Positions 1 to 13,624 are shown, counted from the stretch's first letter. The stretch: 64,000 bases of DNA from Diadema setosum (GCA_033980235.1 CM067062.1:4856696-4920695), one strand, 5' to 3'. The notes: generated by a model from the sequence alone, not told the origin. Made by a program: numbers and translations.

Positions 1-720
1 TTCTCGTGGCAATGTGTTCCAAAGTTTTGGTCCTAAGTAAGAAATTGTCCCTGTGTGGTTCTAAATTTTGGTAAGGACAACATTCTTTTTTCATTTGTTC
101 TTGTCCTGTAAGTATGATGCACAATTTTTGGCAATAGTCATACAGAGGGTGCGGAATAGTTCCATTGCAGAGATCGCACATAAATGTTAAAACTGAGAAC
201 TTATGTAACCTAACAACATCTAGAAGTTTGAATCGTTGGAACAATTGTTCTGAATGTGTTCGTAAAGTCGAAAATATTATAGCTCTCAGAGCCATTTTTT
301 GAGAAATATGTATACAATTTAAGTGAGATTTATAAGTACAATGTACTGCCCCATACCTCAATCCCATATAATATGTGTGGTTGTATAAAAGATTTATACA
401 AAAGCACAAGAATGCGCTGCGGAACATACTGTCTTAATTTATACAATACACCTACTTTCCTTCGAACACGTTTTGTTTACCAATTGAATGTGAGGTTTCC
501 AAGTGAGATGACAATCAATCTGAGTTCCGATGAAGGATGCAACACTCACTTCATCAATGTCTGTGTCAGATAGTTTTATTGCACCCCTCATCGCAACTAA
601 CAGGCGTTTTCTTCTGATTACCATATAATTTGTTTTCTTTAAATTGATTGTAATTTCATTGGCATTACACCATGTTTGAACTTTGTGCAGGTTTTCATTT
701 GCTTCATTCACATCTATTTC
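1..720 (-). mobile_element. 3' part of a non-LTR retrotransposon (reverse transcriptase C-terminal region), decayed
   Basis: On the minus strand 711-439 reads a reverse transcriptase thumb region: KVQTWCNANEITINLKKTNY, later FIGTQIDCHLTWKPHIQLV. Downstream (about 440-320) the reading LLYKSFIQPHILYGIEVWG is the LYxxxIxPhlxYgxxxWG motif of Jockey/CR1-like LINE ORF2. Translation then meets stops and frameshifts, so it is dead. The element is cut off by the window start and lacks the catalytic RT domain here. Confidence 0.8.
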
Positions 721-3399
721 TTTTTGGCGAGCAGCATAATTATGAAAAATTTGGCGCCAAATTATAACTGATATTCATAACTCACAGACCATCATGCCAT
801 AATGTTTGATAACAATAACTGAAGAGCAGAACAAGACTCGGTATATTTAAAGAAACTTGCATGATCCTCTACCATGTATGATTTTGTTAATCATATTTGT
901 AACATGAAAACATGCAAGTTATGCTCAGTGTAATAATAAGGGAAGATGCGTTTCGGTGTATTATGTCAATCAATCAGTACTTAAGCAACGATTAGCAGAT
1001 AATGCCACGGGCAGAATCTTGGTTGAAAAGATTTCTACTTTTTTTCTGGGCATATGCAAGCTATCTGAGCAAAAAGTCGAAAAAAATATAATGAAATAGG
1101 GGCCTAGTATATCCACATATTCATTGACATGAATGATGTTGAGAGTCAACATGCATTTGCATTTTATAATAGTTCAGTTTCCATGAAATACCTTTGGTTA
1201 TTCGAATTTACGTATTGTATGTATGCATGGCAATGATTTAAGAGTTTAAATGAACTTCAGGCAGGACCTCTGACGGTCTTCCAGTTTCTTGTAGAGAGCT
1301 GCTAGTCACGTTTCAAAGCTCATCAACCTCGTCGAGCTGCATAGCTGTACGAAGGAAACGTGATGAACTTGATAGAGCAGACGTCAGTAGATGGCGCAAT
1401 CACTTAAGGCAGCAAATATCATCATGGTGTGGATACCGATGACATCATACTGTAGCACAGGTTTTGCACGATAACCAGCAAACTTATCCGAATCAAGCTC
1501 GACTTGTATTCGGACAACGAATGTCCCCAAACTGGATTTTAGTTCTGAATATATATTTTACCAGGAGACGCAGATGGATTAAAAACAAACAAACAAATAA
1601 ACAAACAAACAAACAAACAAACAAACAAACAAACAACAACAACAATAACAACTCTTGACTACTAATATTTCCTCCGAGAACGAGTATTCACGTGTACTTT
1701 GTATTCATACAAAATAGGGTGAAATGAGTGAGCAAATACATATACTCCAGGATATAGCAGGCGCGCAATATTCATTCTGATACAACGCACACTACCATCA
1801 AGGGAGACAGTACGCTCTGGTAGATGGAAATGTATTTTTTTTTTTCTTTAAAAAATGTTCTTTCTTTATTTCTATAGAAGACGGATAAATTCTGATGTAC
1901 AGATGAAATTGATATCATTTCATGGATTCTTGTGTGAAAAGGTGCTAAAACACCTTAAACACGAATCAGTAATTATGTTTTTTTGTGCCTTACTAGGAAG
2001 GTGCAGGTGGAAAGGGCGAGGTGTATGAAGTGTGGGCGGAGCCACTCCGTATTTCATATCCTGTTTGCCATGAGCACATTGTTCAATATCTAACATGCTA
2101 AACATGCCAAATCTCTTTTGTCAACAAGTCTGTCGTCTTTCCGTGGTTTGCGCTACAGTGAACATCAATACTCTTATATTCTTTTATACCCTCCTACATT
2201 ACGCTCAAGTATTTGTGTATGATAATAATTATCGTTATTACTATAATAAGATTGTTTGAGAAAGGGGCGAGGCTATACGTTCATCCAACACCAGCTTTCA
2301 CACAATATCATGACAATAAATATCCGTATATAACTGATACTCGAGTGTTTCCTGTTATGGTTCGAATTGTCCAGCCATGTTGGGAATATAAGTTTTTTTA
2401 TGTCATCTTTCTGCTTCAGTCTAAATCAGCATTGGTTAGTATGGTGTTTAAGATGCAGCTGACTCAAAATCTTGAAAGCAAACCCACAACATGCTTAATA
2501 AACTCTATGATAGTAATCGGTTGTGCAACTGTATATATAAGCTAAACAATGCATGCTTAACTACAGATCTATATACTTCCACAGGGGAAATGAAAATGAA
2601 GCGGATTGTTAAGCGAAATAATAATAATAATAATTCGAATTCTACATTGTAATTTGAATTTAAGAGAATTAGAAAATATAATAAAACAAACGTCAATTAT
2701 TAGTAGCGCGCTGATTTGAATTCACATTTTCAAATAGAGCGCTATTTCGTCGTCGGATTTTGAAAATCCAAGATGGAGATTCTGAAAATAAGCGCGCTGT
2801 TTCTGAACATCGGGCTGATGTACATACCATTCCTCTCAGGATTGCTTTGGCTTCTTTGGCCGTCAGTACCTTCTGCTGCTTTGGGTAGAGCCATATGTGG
2901 CTCGATCGGTTAGCGCGCTGCTACTATACCAAAGGACCAAAGTTCGGGCCGTCGTCAACAGCCCAGCACTACTATTGTTGTTGTTGTTATTTGAATTTAT
3001 TTGGCGTTTATCATTCCTCTAGGAATATTTACACCAAATCTATATTCTTAAAATTACTTTAAAATTTCAAATTTTACCCTATACTATTTTCATTTTATTG
3101 AAAATAATTCAAAAATAATATATTATATCAAATGAATCTCCCTCACTGGCCTCGGTTCGAGCTGCCCAATCGACTCTGGCCAGCCCTGCTCGATACCTTG
3201 AGCAGACTTCTCAGCAAGGAGGGGCCGTGATTGGCTGTCCGCCTGCCTATAGGCCACTCCAATACACGAGAGGGGCTCGATCGATGTTCGTGATTAATGG
3301 GGAGTATTTAACGCGAATTTTATCACAAATTTACATGAATTAGAAAACAAAACAACGCTAAGATATAAAGCAAACATCTGGGCTGCGTGCAATGTGCAG
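721..3399. other. Non-coding region with microsatellite and SINE-like sequence
   Basis: No gene that I can support. It contains an (AAAC)n microsatellite (1586-1637), a T tract near 1830, and a tRNA-like stretch (2891-2960) followed by (GTT)n. AGCGCGCTG occurs three times between 2700 and 2930. The remainder is AT-rich and featureless. Confidence 0.6.
2891..2990 (+). repeat. Possible tRNA-derived SINE head
   Basis: TGGCTCGATCGG resembles an RNA polymerase III A box and GTTCGGGCC about 35 bases later resembles a B box; the A-to-B spacing is tRNA-like. It is followed by a (GTT)n tract. The acceptor stem does not pair well, so I call a SINE remnant and not a functional tRNA. Confidence 0.35.
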
Positions 3400-5990
3400 A
3401 ATAATTAAATCAAAACATGTACTTATCTAACAAAATTTTGTGTTAGAGTGAATCTTCTTGTCCTCTGGACATACTGAACAAAAGCACGCATATGCTTTGA
3501 GTTAGTAGTTCCTACAAACAACAAATTTTTATTATGACGCACATCAGTGATATCTATTTCTGCTAATAACATACTTCTTTCTATTATATACTTTGGACAT
3601 TCACATAAAAAAATGGGTGATTGTTTCAAACATCTGAGGACAATTCGGACACATTCCATTTTCATGGATATTCAATCTAAACAGATCATAATTTAAAGAA
3701 ATATTTCCCATTCTCAATTTATGCATAATAGATTGTTCCTTCCAGTTGCTTAGCGAAAATTGAAAAGTTTTCTTAACTGTTTTTTGTATCAACTTCAGTG
3801 GAGATTCTGCTTCTTCCCATCGTTTCTGCCATTTTTCCATAAAATACTCTCTAAGCAAATGTTTACATTACGCCACATTCAGACCATTTTCAATATCAAT
3901 AACATTTCGACATAAAGCAGCTTTTGCCTCTCTGTCCGCAACCTCATTTCCATTAATACCACAATGACTGGGTATCCATTCAAAATTGACATTTATTCCT
4001 TTATATTTCAATTCCGTACATCTTATAACAATTATTTCACTTACAAAACTTTCCGGCTTATTTGAATTAATAGCCTGTAAAACACTTAATGAATCACAAA
4101 AAATAACCACTCCGGCATACAGATTCGAGACTTGTTCTAACCAGATCAAAGACTTAATAAAGGCAATCAGTTCCGCTCTGTACACAGACGTAAAGACTTG
4201 TATGCGTTTTGCTTGTGCATACTTCCATTGAGGAACATAAAAAGCAGCGGACACTTTGCAAGTTTTTGGACACTTTGAGCCATCGGTGTATACATGAACA
4301 TAATTTTGCCATTTCCTGTTTATCAATTCAAGCGCGATTTGCTGCTGATGTATAACATGGTCACACTCTGACAGTATCATGTCTGAACTTAACTCCTTGG
4401 ACACTGCTGGCATCTGCCAGTGCCAAAACGGTTGATGAAAAGGTTGTACTTTTTCCATATATTGGGAAAATAATATGTCTTCATTTTTCATTTTTCATTT
4501 CTTTTTCCATTTTTCATTTTTCTTTCACCAAAAGGGGTGTGGGGATTTCCACTTTCGTAGAAATTAAATTCCAGCATTTTTTGATATTCCGTATTAGGGG
4601 ATGGTTTGGAACAGTGTCAATATGCTTATGGAATTGAGCAGTCAACATATGCCTTCGTAGATCTAGTGGTATTTCACCTGATTCTACTTGCAGGGTTGTC
4701 AGAGAGGTGCCTATACTGGCTCCTAGACAGATTTTGAGAGCTTGGTACTGTACTGAATTGAGAATGTCTTTTACATGCTATGAAGCTGAATCATATGCTT
4801 CACAGGCATAATCTACCAAAGAACGAATTATTGCTCTATATTTTACAGACAGTAAATCATTTGAGCCTCTAATCCATTCACATGAGTTAACATGGTATGG
4901 ATGTCGGTCCTGAGCGGAATGTCAGACATCATAATGTTGAATAACAATGGACTCAATGTGCTTCCTTGCGGAAGCCCATTCGGTAGTTTCATTGTTTTGG
5001 ATAATTCATGCCCCACTCGAACTTGAAAAGTACGCTTCAATAAGAATGCTCTTACAGAAATGAATACATATTTCCACATACGCAAAGTTTCGATAACTTT
5101 TTAGGAAGAGTTTTATTCAACACAGAATCAAATGCTTTCTCTAAGTCAATAAAAACTGCCAGGGTCTTGGCGTTCACTTTCAGATGTTTCTGAATTTCGT
5201 TTTCCACACATGTTCGGTTTTTCCGAAAACCTTGTTGTACTGGGATCGAAATATTATGTTTTTCTATGTAGGCCTACATACTCAAACGTTCTTTCACCAT
5301 CCCTTCCATGATTTTCATAAAACATGAGATGAGAGCTATCAGTCAATATGATGTCAGTTTGTCTGGCACTTTATTTGGCTTTTACAATAGGTATCAATAT
5401 GGAATGCAGCACTGAAGAGCAGGGACTCAGGCATGTCCCCTGTTACCCATATCTTGTTATATATTCGTAACAGTACTGATTTTGATGATTCAGGTAAATG
5501 CTGATATACTTCATATCCTACCCTGTCTTAATTCTCCTGGGGTAGACCTTTTCCTGGAGTTTAGATTAATACATGTCCAACTCCGTCATATGAAAAGACT
5601 CATTTAGGACGGACAACATTGAAGTATTTTCGGAATATTTCACTTCTTCTAACCCTGCATTTATGTCATCAGATGTTTCTAATTCTTGTCCACATGATCT
5701 ATAATATTCTCCCAAGTAATCTGCTTTCTTCCTATCTTCCACAATGGGAAGCCCATTTACCTTTGAAGTTGGGTTGCTTGGTATACCCGTGGAAGGGGTT
5801 CCGTTGAGGGTTTTTACCGTTTTCCAGATTTGAGATACTGACGTGAAACGATTAAGACTGAGTTGAAAAGATAACCAATAATTTCTTTTTGCTTGTCTTA
5901 TAGTTCTCTGAGCTTGAGACTTTTTCAAATGACAGTTTTCTTGCAATTTCTTAGTCCAATGTTTAGTTTCCTTTTGCAAGATTGGCTGGA
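3400..5990 (-). mobile_element. Degraded RNase H-bearing non-LTR retrotransposon
   Basis: Minus-strand order 5' to 3': a basic linker (5979-5566); RT motif A, FIDLEKAFDSV, near 5155-5110; RT motif B, NGLPQGSTLSPLLFN (within 5085-4843), with the expected YADD box spoiled just after; RT C-terminal region (4840-4500); an RNase H domain (4491-3868); and a cysteine/histidine-rich tail with CPNC (3858-3423), frameshifted near 3601-3665. RT followed by RNase H is typical of I/Nimb/Ingi-type LINEs. No endonuclease is visible: the copy stops at a poly-C tract near 5997. Multiple stops make it a pseudoelement. Confidence 0.85.
3868..4491 (-). pseudogene. RNase H domain of the LINE, open for 207 codons
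   Basis: The longest intact piece of the LINE. It shows the RNase HI catalytic set: YTDGS (first Asp), YRAEL (Glu), FCDSLSVLQ (second Asp) and NEVADREAK (last Asp), with WIPSHCGINGNE before it. The N-terminal 60 residues are the RT-RNase H linker. It is a fragment of a polyprotein, not an independent gene, since RT upstream and the Zn-binding tail downstream are broken. Confidence 0.82.
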
Positions 5991-7130
5991 AGACCCCCCC
6001 CCCCCCTTTATTTTACGATCGATTAAGCTGTAGCTTGCCGGACATGAAATTCTAGTGGTCCCCGGGCAAGCGTGCAAATGTTAGTGTCACGCTCTGTCGT
6101 GAAAATTATTTACAAAAGAGACTTTCAGCGTGCAAGGTACTAAGTAATGGACAGCAACAGTAAATCAACATATTAAATTGCGATCGACTCAACTGTCAGG
6201 TGACTTGGAATTATTGACTGTCAGATGGTAGGTTATGACGTCAAGCAAAGTCATGTGACTTATCACATGATATGGTTTCACGACAACGCAAAAATCACTC
6301 GGACTGCGTTGTACGTCCGTGCCGTCCACAGCCAAAACGCGGCAGCAGGAAACAGAAAGCGCATGTAAGCGTATGGTCAAGAATCCTACAACTGCAACTC
6401 GGAACGTTTGATGATTCCGCAATTTCACATCCTTTTGCCTCGGAAAGGATAAAAACGCTCATATTCAAAGACGGGCAGCGGTAAGAGTAGATCTCTGATG
6501 TTTCCTTCATTTCACTTTATTTTATTGTATTTTTTTTTTTTTAGGACGCAATCTTGAGAAAAATAGACACGAGTAAATGCCTTTTTTGGTTGTTGACGTT
6601 TTGACGTAGCACTACTAGCACTGTAGCAGTTCTATGTGGCGGTGCCATGACAAAATAACAATTAACATTAACAAAACACACCCGCACGCGTTTCAGCGCA
6701 TGTCGTTACAAAACGTAGCGTGAGTGGAATTAGACCCCATCCTATCCATCCCTGCATATTGTAGAAGGTATAAATATTACTAGTAATTACCTGGTAGCTA
6801 TAGACCTAGATAGTAATGGCTAGCTCCTCCGATAGCCAGATAGCCATCCATGTAATTTACATTCGAAATTTTCGAATCGGATGTTTCATATTGTTTAAAC
6901 CAGCATTCATCGATTTATGACAGGATAATTATGTTGCCATTTTAATATTCTCATGATCGTGTGGAACTCACTCAGCAGAGGAAGCTCATACAATGACATG
7001 TAGGTCTATGTGGGGTAGGCCTAACAGTTAACATTTATGGAACTCTAATTTCCTCTATTTAAAATTTACATGCAGTGTGGGTGTTGTTTAAATTTACATT
7101 ATGCATCTCCATACCATAATACATCTCTAT
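5991..7130. other. Non-coding region with CRE-like and CpG-rich segment
   Basis: 6180-6510 is CpG-richer than its neighbours, with TGACGTCA at 6236-6243 and GTCATGTGAC just downstream. It could be a promoter remnant, but no gene is visible on either strand beside it. The rest is AT-rich with a T tract at 6528-6542. Confidence 0.4.
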
Positions 7131-7767
7131 CAGTTCGGGAAACCCACTCACAAGGGGGGCCCCTCCTTGTAAGTAACCCGTCCCCCTTATAAGTAACCCC
7201 GTCCCCCTTATAAGTAACCCCCGGGGCACCCTTTATAAGGAGTCTCCACGCTTTTTTGCAATGCAACGCGAAAATGAAAGGACTGCTGCAATTCGCTTGA
7301 TTATGTCCATAAAGCTTCACATGTTTCCTAGTTACTCACAAAATTTGAGCAAAATCGGTTCGAGGCATCATATCTAAAATCATGGATTTAAATGCGATGT
7401 CAAACGACCCATGCGAATGCTGAAATGCGAGCGATTACTGGCGTGAGTGTCGCCAGGCGCGGCGGCGCGGCAATGCTTGAGTGCAATGGGTCATTTGACA
7501 TCGCATTTAAATCCATGATTTTAGATATGATGCCTCGAACCGATTTTGCTCAAATTTCGTGAGTAACTAGGAAACTTGTGAAGCTTTATGGACATAATCA
7601 AGTGAATTGCCGCAGTCCTTTCATTTTCGCGTTGCATTGCAAAAAAGCGTGGAGACTCCTTATAAGGGGTGCCCCGGGGGTTACTTATAAGGGGGACGGG
7701 GTTACTTATAAGGGGGACGGGTTACTTATAAGGAGGGGCCCCCCTTGTGAGTGGGTTTCCCGAACTG
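7131..7767. repeat. Large palindrome: 282-bp inverted arms, 73-bp loop
   Basis: 7131-7412 and 7486-7767 are near-perfect reverse complements of equal length; the loop 7413-7485 is GC-rich (GGCGCGGCGGCGCGG). Each arm contains a short tandem repeat of TTACTTATAAGGGGGACGGG. This looks like a foldback or MITE-type element; the mirrored short open frames on each strand are a by-product. Confidence 0.85.
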
Positions 7768-9299
7768 CTATGGACCATCGCCATGTGTTTCATGATACAG
7801 GTGTATCATTTTGTTGTTTGTCGCATGACCAGACTATTAGAGAGTAGAACCCTATTCAAACTAAGACAAACTTTAAATATTAACACTTAACAGCGCTAAT
7901 TTTATGGATAGACAGAGAAATCCGCCTGTCCGGAGGAGTTTTTTATATTTTTGACGTTATCGCTCTCCTCCGTGAAGCCAGACACAGTCTCCACGAAACG
8001 TATCCCAGACGACCAGATTAAACAGATACAGACTGATCTTTCGGTCAATTTTATGGAATGCCATATTTGGTTGCAATTCTTTAGTTGGTACAATCTCAAA
8101 ATCTGCATTGAAATTTAGTTATACGAGATATTGCATCCACTTATCACGTTTACCCAAATTGCAAATGTTTATTTCAGTAAGTTACCTTTATGTCTTTTAA
8201 CAAAGAAGACATTCTTCTTGGAGAATTTTGTGCCTGTGTAACTTGCTGAAACTTCAGGGTCTTTGATACAATACCAGCTGTATGAACAAATGATTAATGA
8301 TCTTGAGTTGAAAGAAGAATTTGATGCAGTCTCCACTTTGGAGCTAATTGTTGTGTAGATTTCTACCTGTACAATGTATATTTCAGGATACAGTACTGTC
8401 ATACAATGTACAATATTTTTTGTGTGTAATAATAATGTTGATAATGATAATGATATTTTCATTTATAATATCATTATTGTTAGTACAATTATCATCATTC
8501 TTCTTCACATTTCGATGGAATATGCCATTGAGGTTGACATGTTCATCCATCTCACCTATACCCTGCCGTCTTTGATCTGCACAAACTATACATTTACACT
8601 CTACAGTCATTTAGATTTTCTGAGTCCTCTCTACTTCAATTTAGTAATGACGGAACTTCATGTGTGTAAGCATAACTGCTACCAGCCTGAATGCAAAGCG
8701 TTTGGGCTGCAGATAGTAGGATTGGGGTCTCGTACGGGGTAGTATCGCGGCTAAATTTCAACTTAAATACTACAAATTGTGTCAATTTGAATACATACTG
8801 ATGTAGTCCAATTATTGACAACAGGATATGGTGAACATTTGGTTCCACTGATAGTCCATTTCTGTCCAGACTGATGACTTTAAATGATTCGGTCAAGAGG
8901 AATCTGCAATTGATTGCTATTGATTATAATGAACATTTGAGATCTAGAGAATCTGAGTGGCTGGAAAAGATATTTACTGTCATTGTGTAATTCTTGGAGG
9001 TTTGCCTAAAGCTTTTAATAGTGGTGAAGAATTGCCATTTTTTAGCCTCATATTATTTTGCCCCAATCGTCAGCCATTTTAATTTTTCAGGGTGTCTTTG
9101 CAGTCTCTTCCATTTTTTTTTGGCTTGCAATGTTGATGTCAGTTCCCTGTTGTTACACTTCCCTAAGTAGGATGCCATAGGAATTCATGTAATTGTAGTT
9201 TAAAGTTGGACGATCCTAACCCCTGATGGTATGTTATTATGTAACTCCTCCTCCAAACGAAATTTGTGCATGCAATTGCGCAATGCCAGACTGCAGTGC
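7768..9299. other. Non-coding, no recognised feature
   Basis: AT-rich; a short run of AATGAT/ATTATC repeats near 8425-8500. No coding sequence or RNA gene that I can support. Confidence 0.5.
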
Positions 9300-9670
9300 T
9301 ATCCATAAACGTGTGGGACAATGCTGCCACTGAGACACGTGTGCATACGTGTGTGTGTGTGTGTACGCATCATACACAAATATTGTGACCGTGAACTGCG
9401 GTGATTGGAGGAGAGAGTCCAGAAGACGCGTGGCTCTTTTGGCCTCTCTTCATGCGCATGCGCACTGTGAGTGTGCGTCCATTTGGAAGCTTGTGTGGCT
9501 CGGACAGCCATTTTGGGTCAGGTGATTTTTAGCCCAGCATGTATTCGCTGACCCATTGAGCCAGCGCTATTCTCATTCCGTGTCACGACATTTGATACAG
9601 AATGGGGGGAGGCGTGTTGCGTTCGTCTCCGTGCCGCACAAACCGCTCGCCACGGTTGTATTGTAAGGCT
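9300..9670 (+). promoter_or_regulatory. Candidate ATP7 promoter and non-coding first exon
   Basis: The block is richer in CpG than its AT-rich surroundings. It contains TGCGCATGCGCA (9453-9464), a perfect NRF1-type palindrome, and GCCATTTT (9507-9514), a YY1-like site, with no TATA box nearby, an arrangement typical of housekeeping promoters. GTAAGG at 9663 could be the donor of an untranslated exon joined to the acceptor ending at 13983. The link to ATP7 is inference from position and the need for an upstream exon. Confidence 0.35.
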
Positions 9671-10930
9671 TTAAGATCAGATATATGCAGTCTGTGGTCT
9701 TTGCCACCCAGTGATGCAGAAATTGCCACTTTTTCAGTCATCTTTTCTTTGAGCACTGTAGAAAAAAATTGTACTCTGTCATTTCTTCTTTTTTTTTCAC
9801 CTTCCAAAGATAAAACAGTGGTGTTTTTTTTTTTGTTTTTTTTTTTTTTTGTTTTTTTTTTACTGTTTCTCCATACGGTACTCTCTCAGAACTGTGCCAG
9901 GTCATGCATACTGTAATGTTGGGCTCTGTTACAATTTCATGTGCCCCCAGGGTGGCATTATTAAGTCTTTGGGTTGTCAGTTTGTCTGTACTTAACCTGT
10001 CCATCCAGCTATGGGTATTTATTCCTCAGATCTTACTTGAAAGAACCCTTCGGCATCATACTATCTTTTACCTTGTGTAGAATAACAGAAATTATGCAAA
10101 CTTCTGCCAAGAAGAAAGTCTTACACTTACCCTGTAATTCAACAATCAGACTCTTGCAATGTATCATTTACCCAAGCAGTCTATTGACATTATTTGTTTA
10201 TTTATTTATTATTTTTTTTTGCACAATTCTTTTTTGATGCAACGAATCCCTGGTAGAGTTTAAACTACACATACAAAGTGTACATAAGTATCTCCTCTAC
10301 TCTACCGCTGATTATCTCATATTGTAAAGGAGCACTCAAAACAATGATGATCTTACAAGTAAACACTGCAATGATGTCATAGAAAGAAGAGCAAGATTGT
10401 ACACATTGTAAGTGCAACTGCTAATCTTGGTTTGTACTAAGTATGATTCATAAAATATGGATGCAAGTTTGTGTGTCTGGAATTGGGAATTCATCTTTTC
10501 AAGATGAAAAATGAGTTCATCCCTTTTTTAGGCAGGGTAAACCTTGCAGCGTTGTCCCTGAGCCCGTGACGTCGCCAGCCTGTCAACCAACCAGCCAGCA
10601 GGATGTTATGCCAAATGTTTGGAAATAAAGATAACGGCTGTATGTAGCAGCCTTATAAACACTCATTATCTGCCCTTATCAGCTAATCTCTCATTGACAA
10701 GTTTGAGTTTATGAATAGGTCACGTGGTCCTTACACTTAAAGTAATTGTATTTAAGGCCCATGCAATACAGTCAGCACTAACTTTGCAATTGACTTTTAT
10801 CATACATTGAGTAGGCTTTTTTTTTCATGTGTGTGCTTATGTTATGGCTGATGTAGTATGAAAAAAGGGAAAGAATAAAAGAAAAAACAGAAACAATCAA
10901 AAGGAAATCAAGACAGGAATACAAAAGTGT

Positions 10931-11330
10931 TAAAGGATGTGTACATAGTGTACAGTTCTGGTCGAGGTGAGGATTTAGCTTTTAACGTTTTGCGAGATAT
11001 TCAGAAACTACTCTATGAGATGTCAAAGAGCATGCAGTTCTAAGGGGTATCAAAAGTTTATTCGATGAAAATCGGTTTTGAAATGGCTGAGATATCCAAA
11101 AACAAGGTGAAACAAAGAGATGCTAATGAAGTTGTGGCATGTCGCCTTTTATTATTAGCACTTTTTGGGATATCTCAGCCATTTGAAAACCAATTTTCAT
11201 CAAATAAATGTTGAATCTTTCTTAAAATTACATGCTCTTTCATATTTCATTAGAGGCTTTTCATTATCTCACTTAGGAATGTTCAAAACATGAATCCCCA
11301 CCTCAACCAGTACTGTACAGTCCCTTTAAG
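10931..11330. repeat. TGTACAGT palindromic MITE, copy 1
   Basis: About 400 bp, symmetric about its centre, with ends TAAAGG.TGT.TAC and GTACTGTACAGTCCCTTTAA. It contains ATGGCTGAGATATCCAAAAA and its inverse ATCTCAGCCATTT on the two sides. Same family as 13186, 35948 and 37269. Confidence 0.75.
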
Positions 11331-13185
11331 TACTGTTATAGTGCAGCACCACAGAAAGCACTTTGAACCGGAAAGGCAATTAAACTGTAATGCCACTATG
11401 CGTGTATGTGCTTCAGTTGACTTCTAAATGATAACAGGAGATAAAAGTGAACAAACAGAATTGAAGAAATATCATAAAAGTTGCATGTAGAATTATAAAA
11501 AAGTTTCCCATATTTTCATGAAACAGACAATACCAACATTGCAGCCACATATAACAATAGAAGAGGTGATGCTATATCCCATCACAACACCCCATTTGCT
11601 GATAAAAATATCCTTAAAAATCTTTTGTTCAATGAAAAAACAATTCTGCAGTCATTTGTTGATACATGTATCAACTACTTGTATATCAACATATTAGCAC
11701 TGTTATGTTTGAGATAAAAATTATGATTTAAGGTGAGGTTTTATTTTCTTGTTCAAGAAACTTTCTGCAATAACTTTGGATGCTATATCAATTACATGTA
11801 GTAGAGGATGTCACTTTCACTCTTTTACAGACCTGGCAGCACATACATACTGGATTGCTGAGGTCAACCAACTTTTTTTTTTTTTTTTTTTGTGACAGGA
11901 TACTTTGATTTGTGAACACTGTTTTTAATTTGAGCCAAACGTTGTCATGTATCTCCAACAACAACATCATGCAGAACAACCCACAATCAGTACAGCAGTG
12001 TGTAATGATTTATCTTGGAATATTACTGTCCTTGCAGTGCATAAAGTTGATGAAAATTTGCTGTCCTTGATCATACAATGGAGCAAAAATGAAGAAATAG
12101 TTTACAGTAGATAGTTTTGATCGACCATGACTTCTGATCGTTCAATCAATATGAAATTGTAGCAGATGGAATATATCACAAACATGACTACAGTCTTAAG
12201 TGCTGTCTGGATAATAAATCAAGGCCAAGGGAGTGCCTGTAATCCATGCGATAAAAACAATTTTAAGTATGAACTTTGAAAGGCCATGCGATGGACACTT
12301 GAGACATTGACCTTTATTTAGTGAGGGACTTTGTATTTAAATGCTTACTTACAACTATAGAGGGCGAATGCCAGATTTCTCTTTGTGGCTAATTAAACTT
12401 CTCAAGTGGTGTGCATACGGGCTTGTGATCCTTGTATAATTGCTGTACATATCAATCAGTGAATCATGTATACATGTAAAACAAGTCCAAGGTTTTTCAT
12501 CCTGATGACCCTGATTTATTGTTGATTAGGTGCTCTGACTGTAGAGTGTCTGTGTGTGTTTTAGAGTCTAGTTAGTGGTAAAGTGGAATTTTCGTGTGGA
12601 ATTCAAACAAATATCAGATGAAAGGAAAAAGCTAGAAAGAAATATCGCTAGATATTATATCAATGGGAACTTCCATATGATTACTTTTTCACAATGTGCA
12701 AAGTTTAGTGAAATTTAATCTAAAAACTCCATCTTGATGGAATCCCATTTACTATGCTCATTTTTCCACTAAGAAATTTAATCTAGATACAATGCAGTGT
12801 TTGTATAATAGAAATGATTTTGTGGATGAGACTTAAGAGAGTGCTGATCATTGTAGATAGGTTGTAGCTGCGGTCTTTGCAGCAAGATAAGGTGATCATG
12901 CATATTTTTATGACATATGAATGCCATGTACATTGTGCATTATTACTGACTGGGATTCAGCCTCTGTTGCAGAATCTCACTCAATGCTTGTCTTTCCACT
13001 TTTCATGTTTGTGACACCGTTACATGGCAGACTTGGAGAGACATTATAAAGATTTTGCTTTCATTGAGTACATTTATTTTTATCACCAGAGATATACATG
13101 TATGTAACTATGAGATTGTGATGGGTATGCAGTGAAGAAGTTGGTTATATTCCAAATCTGAGTTAAAATCTGAGTAAATTCTAAG

Positions 13186-13585
13186 TTGAAGGGATAGTGT
13201 AATATTGGTTGAGGTGAGGATTCAGCTTTTAACTTTTTGCAAGATACTTAAAAACCACTTTTATGAAATGTTAAGGAGCATACAATTCTAAGAGGAATCC
13301 AAAGTTCACTTGATGAAAATTGGTTTTGAAATGGCTGAGCTATCAAAAAACAAAGTAAAACATAGCAATTCTAATAAAAGATGGTCCCACCTTTGATTAG
13401 GATAGCTTTGTTTTGGATATCTCAGCCATTTCAAAACCAATTTTTATCAAATAAACTTTCATTTCCTCATAGAAATGTATGCTCCTTAACATTTCACAAA
13501 AGTGTTTTATAAGTATCTTAAAAAATCATTAAAAAACATTGGAAACATATATACCCATCTCAACAGAAACTGCACCATCCCCTAA
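13186..13585. repeat. TGTACAGT palindromic MITE, copy 2
   Basis: Most diverged of the four copies: GGTTGAGGTGAGGATTCAGC at the left, CTCAACAGAAACTGCACCAT at the right, with the inverted GAAATGGCTGAG / CTCAGCCATTTC pair in the middle. Confidence 0.7.
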
Positions 13586-13624
13586 CAATAAGAGTTCAAT
13601 TTAAGGGTGTGGGGTTGAATGTCT

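Noticed and set aside
7099..7847. Two open frames with almost the same protein on opposite strands
   Set aside because: They are mirror images caused by the palindrome arms, not two genes.
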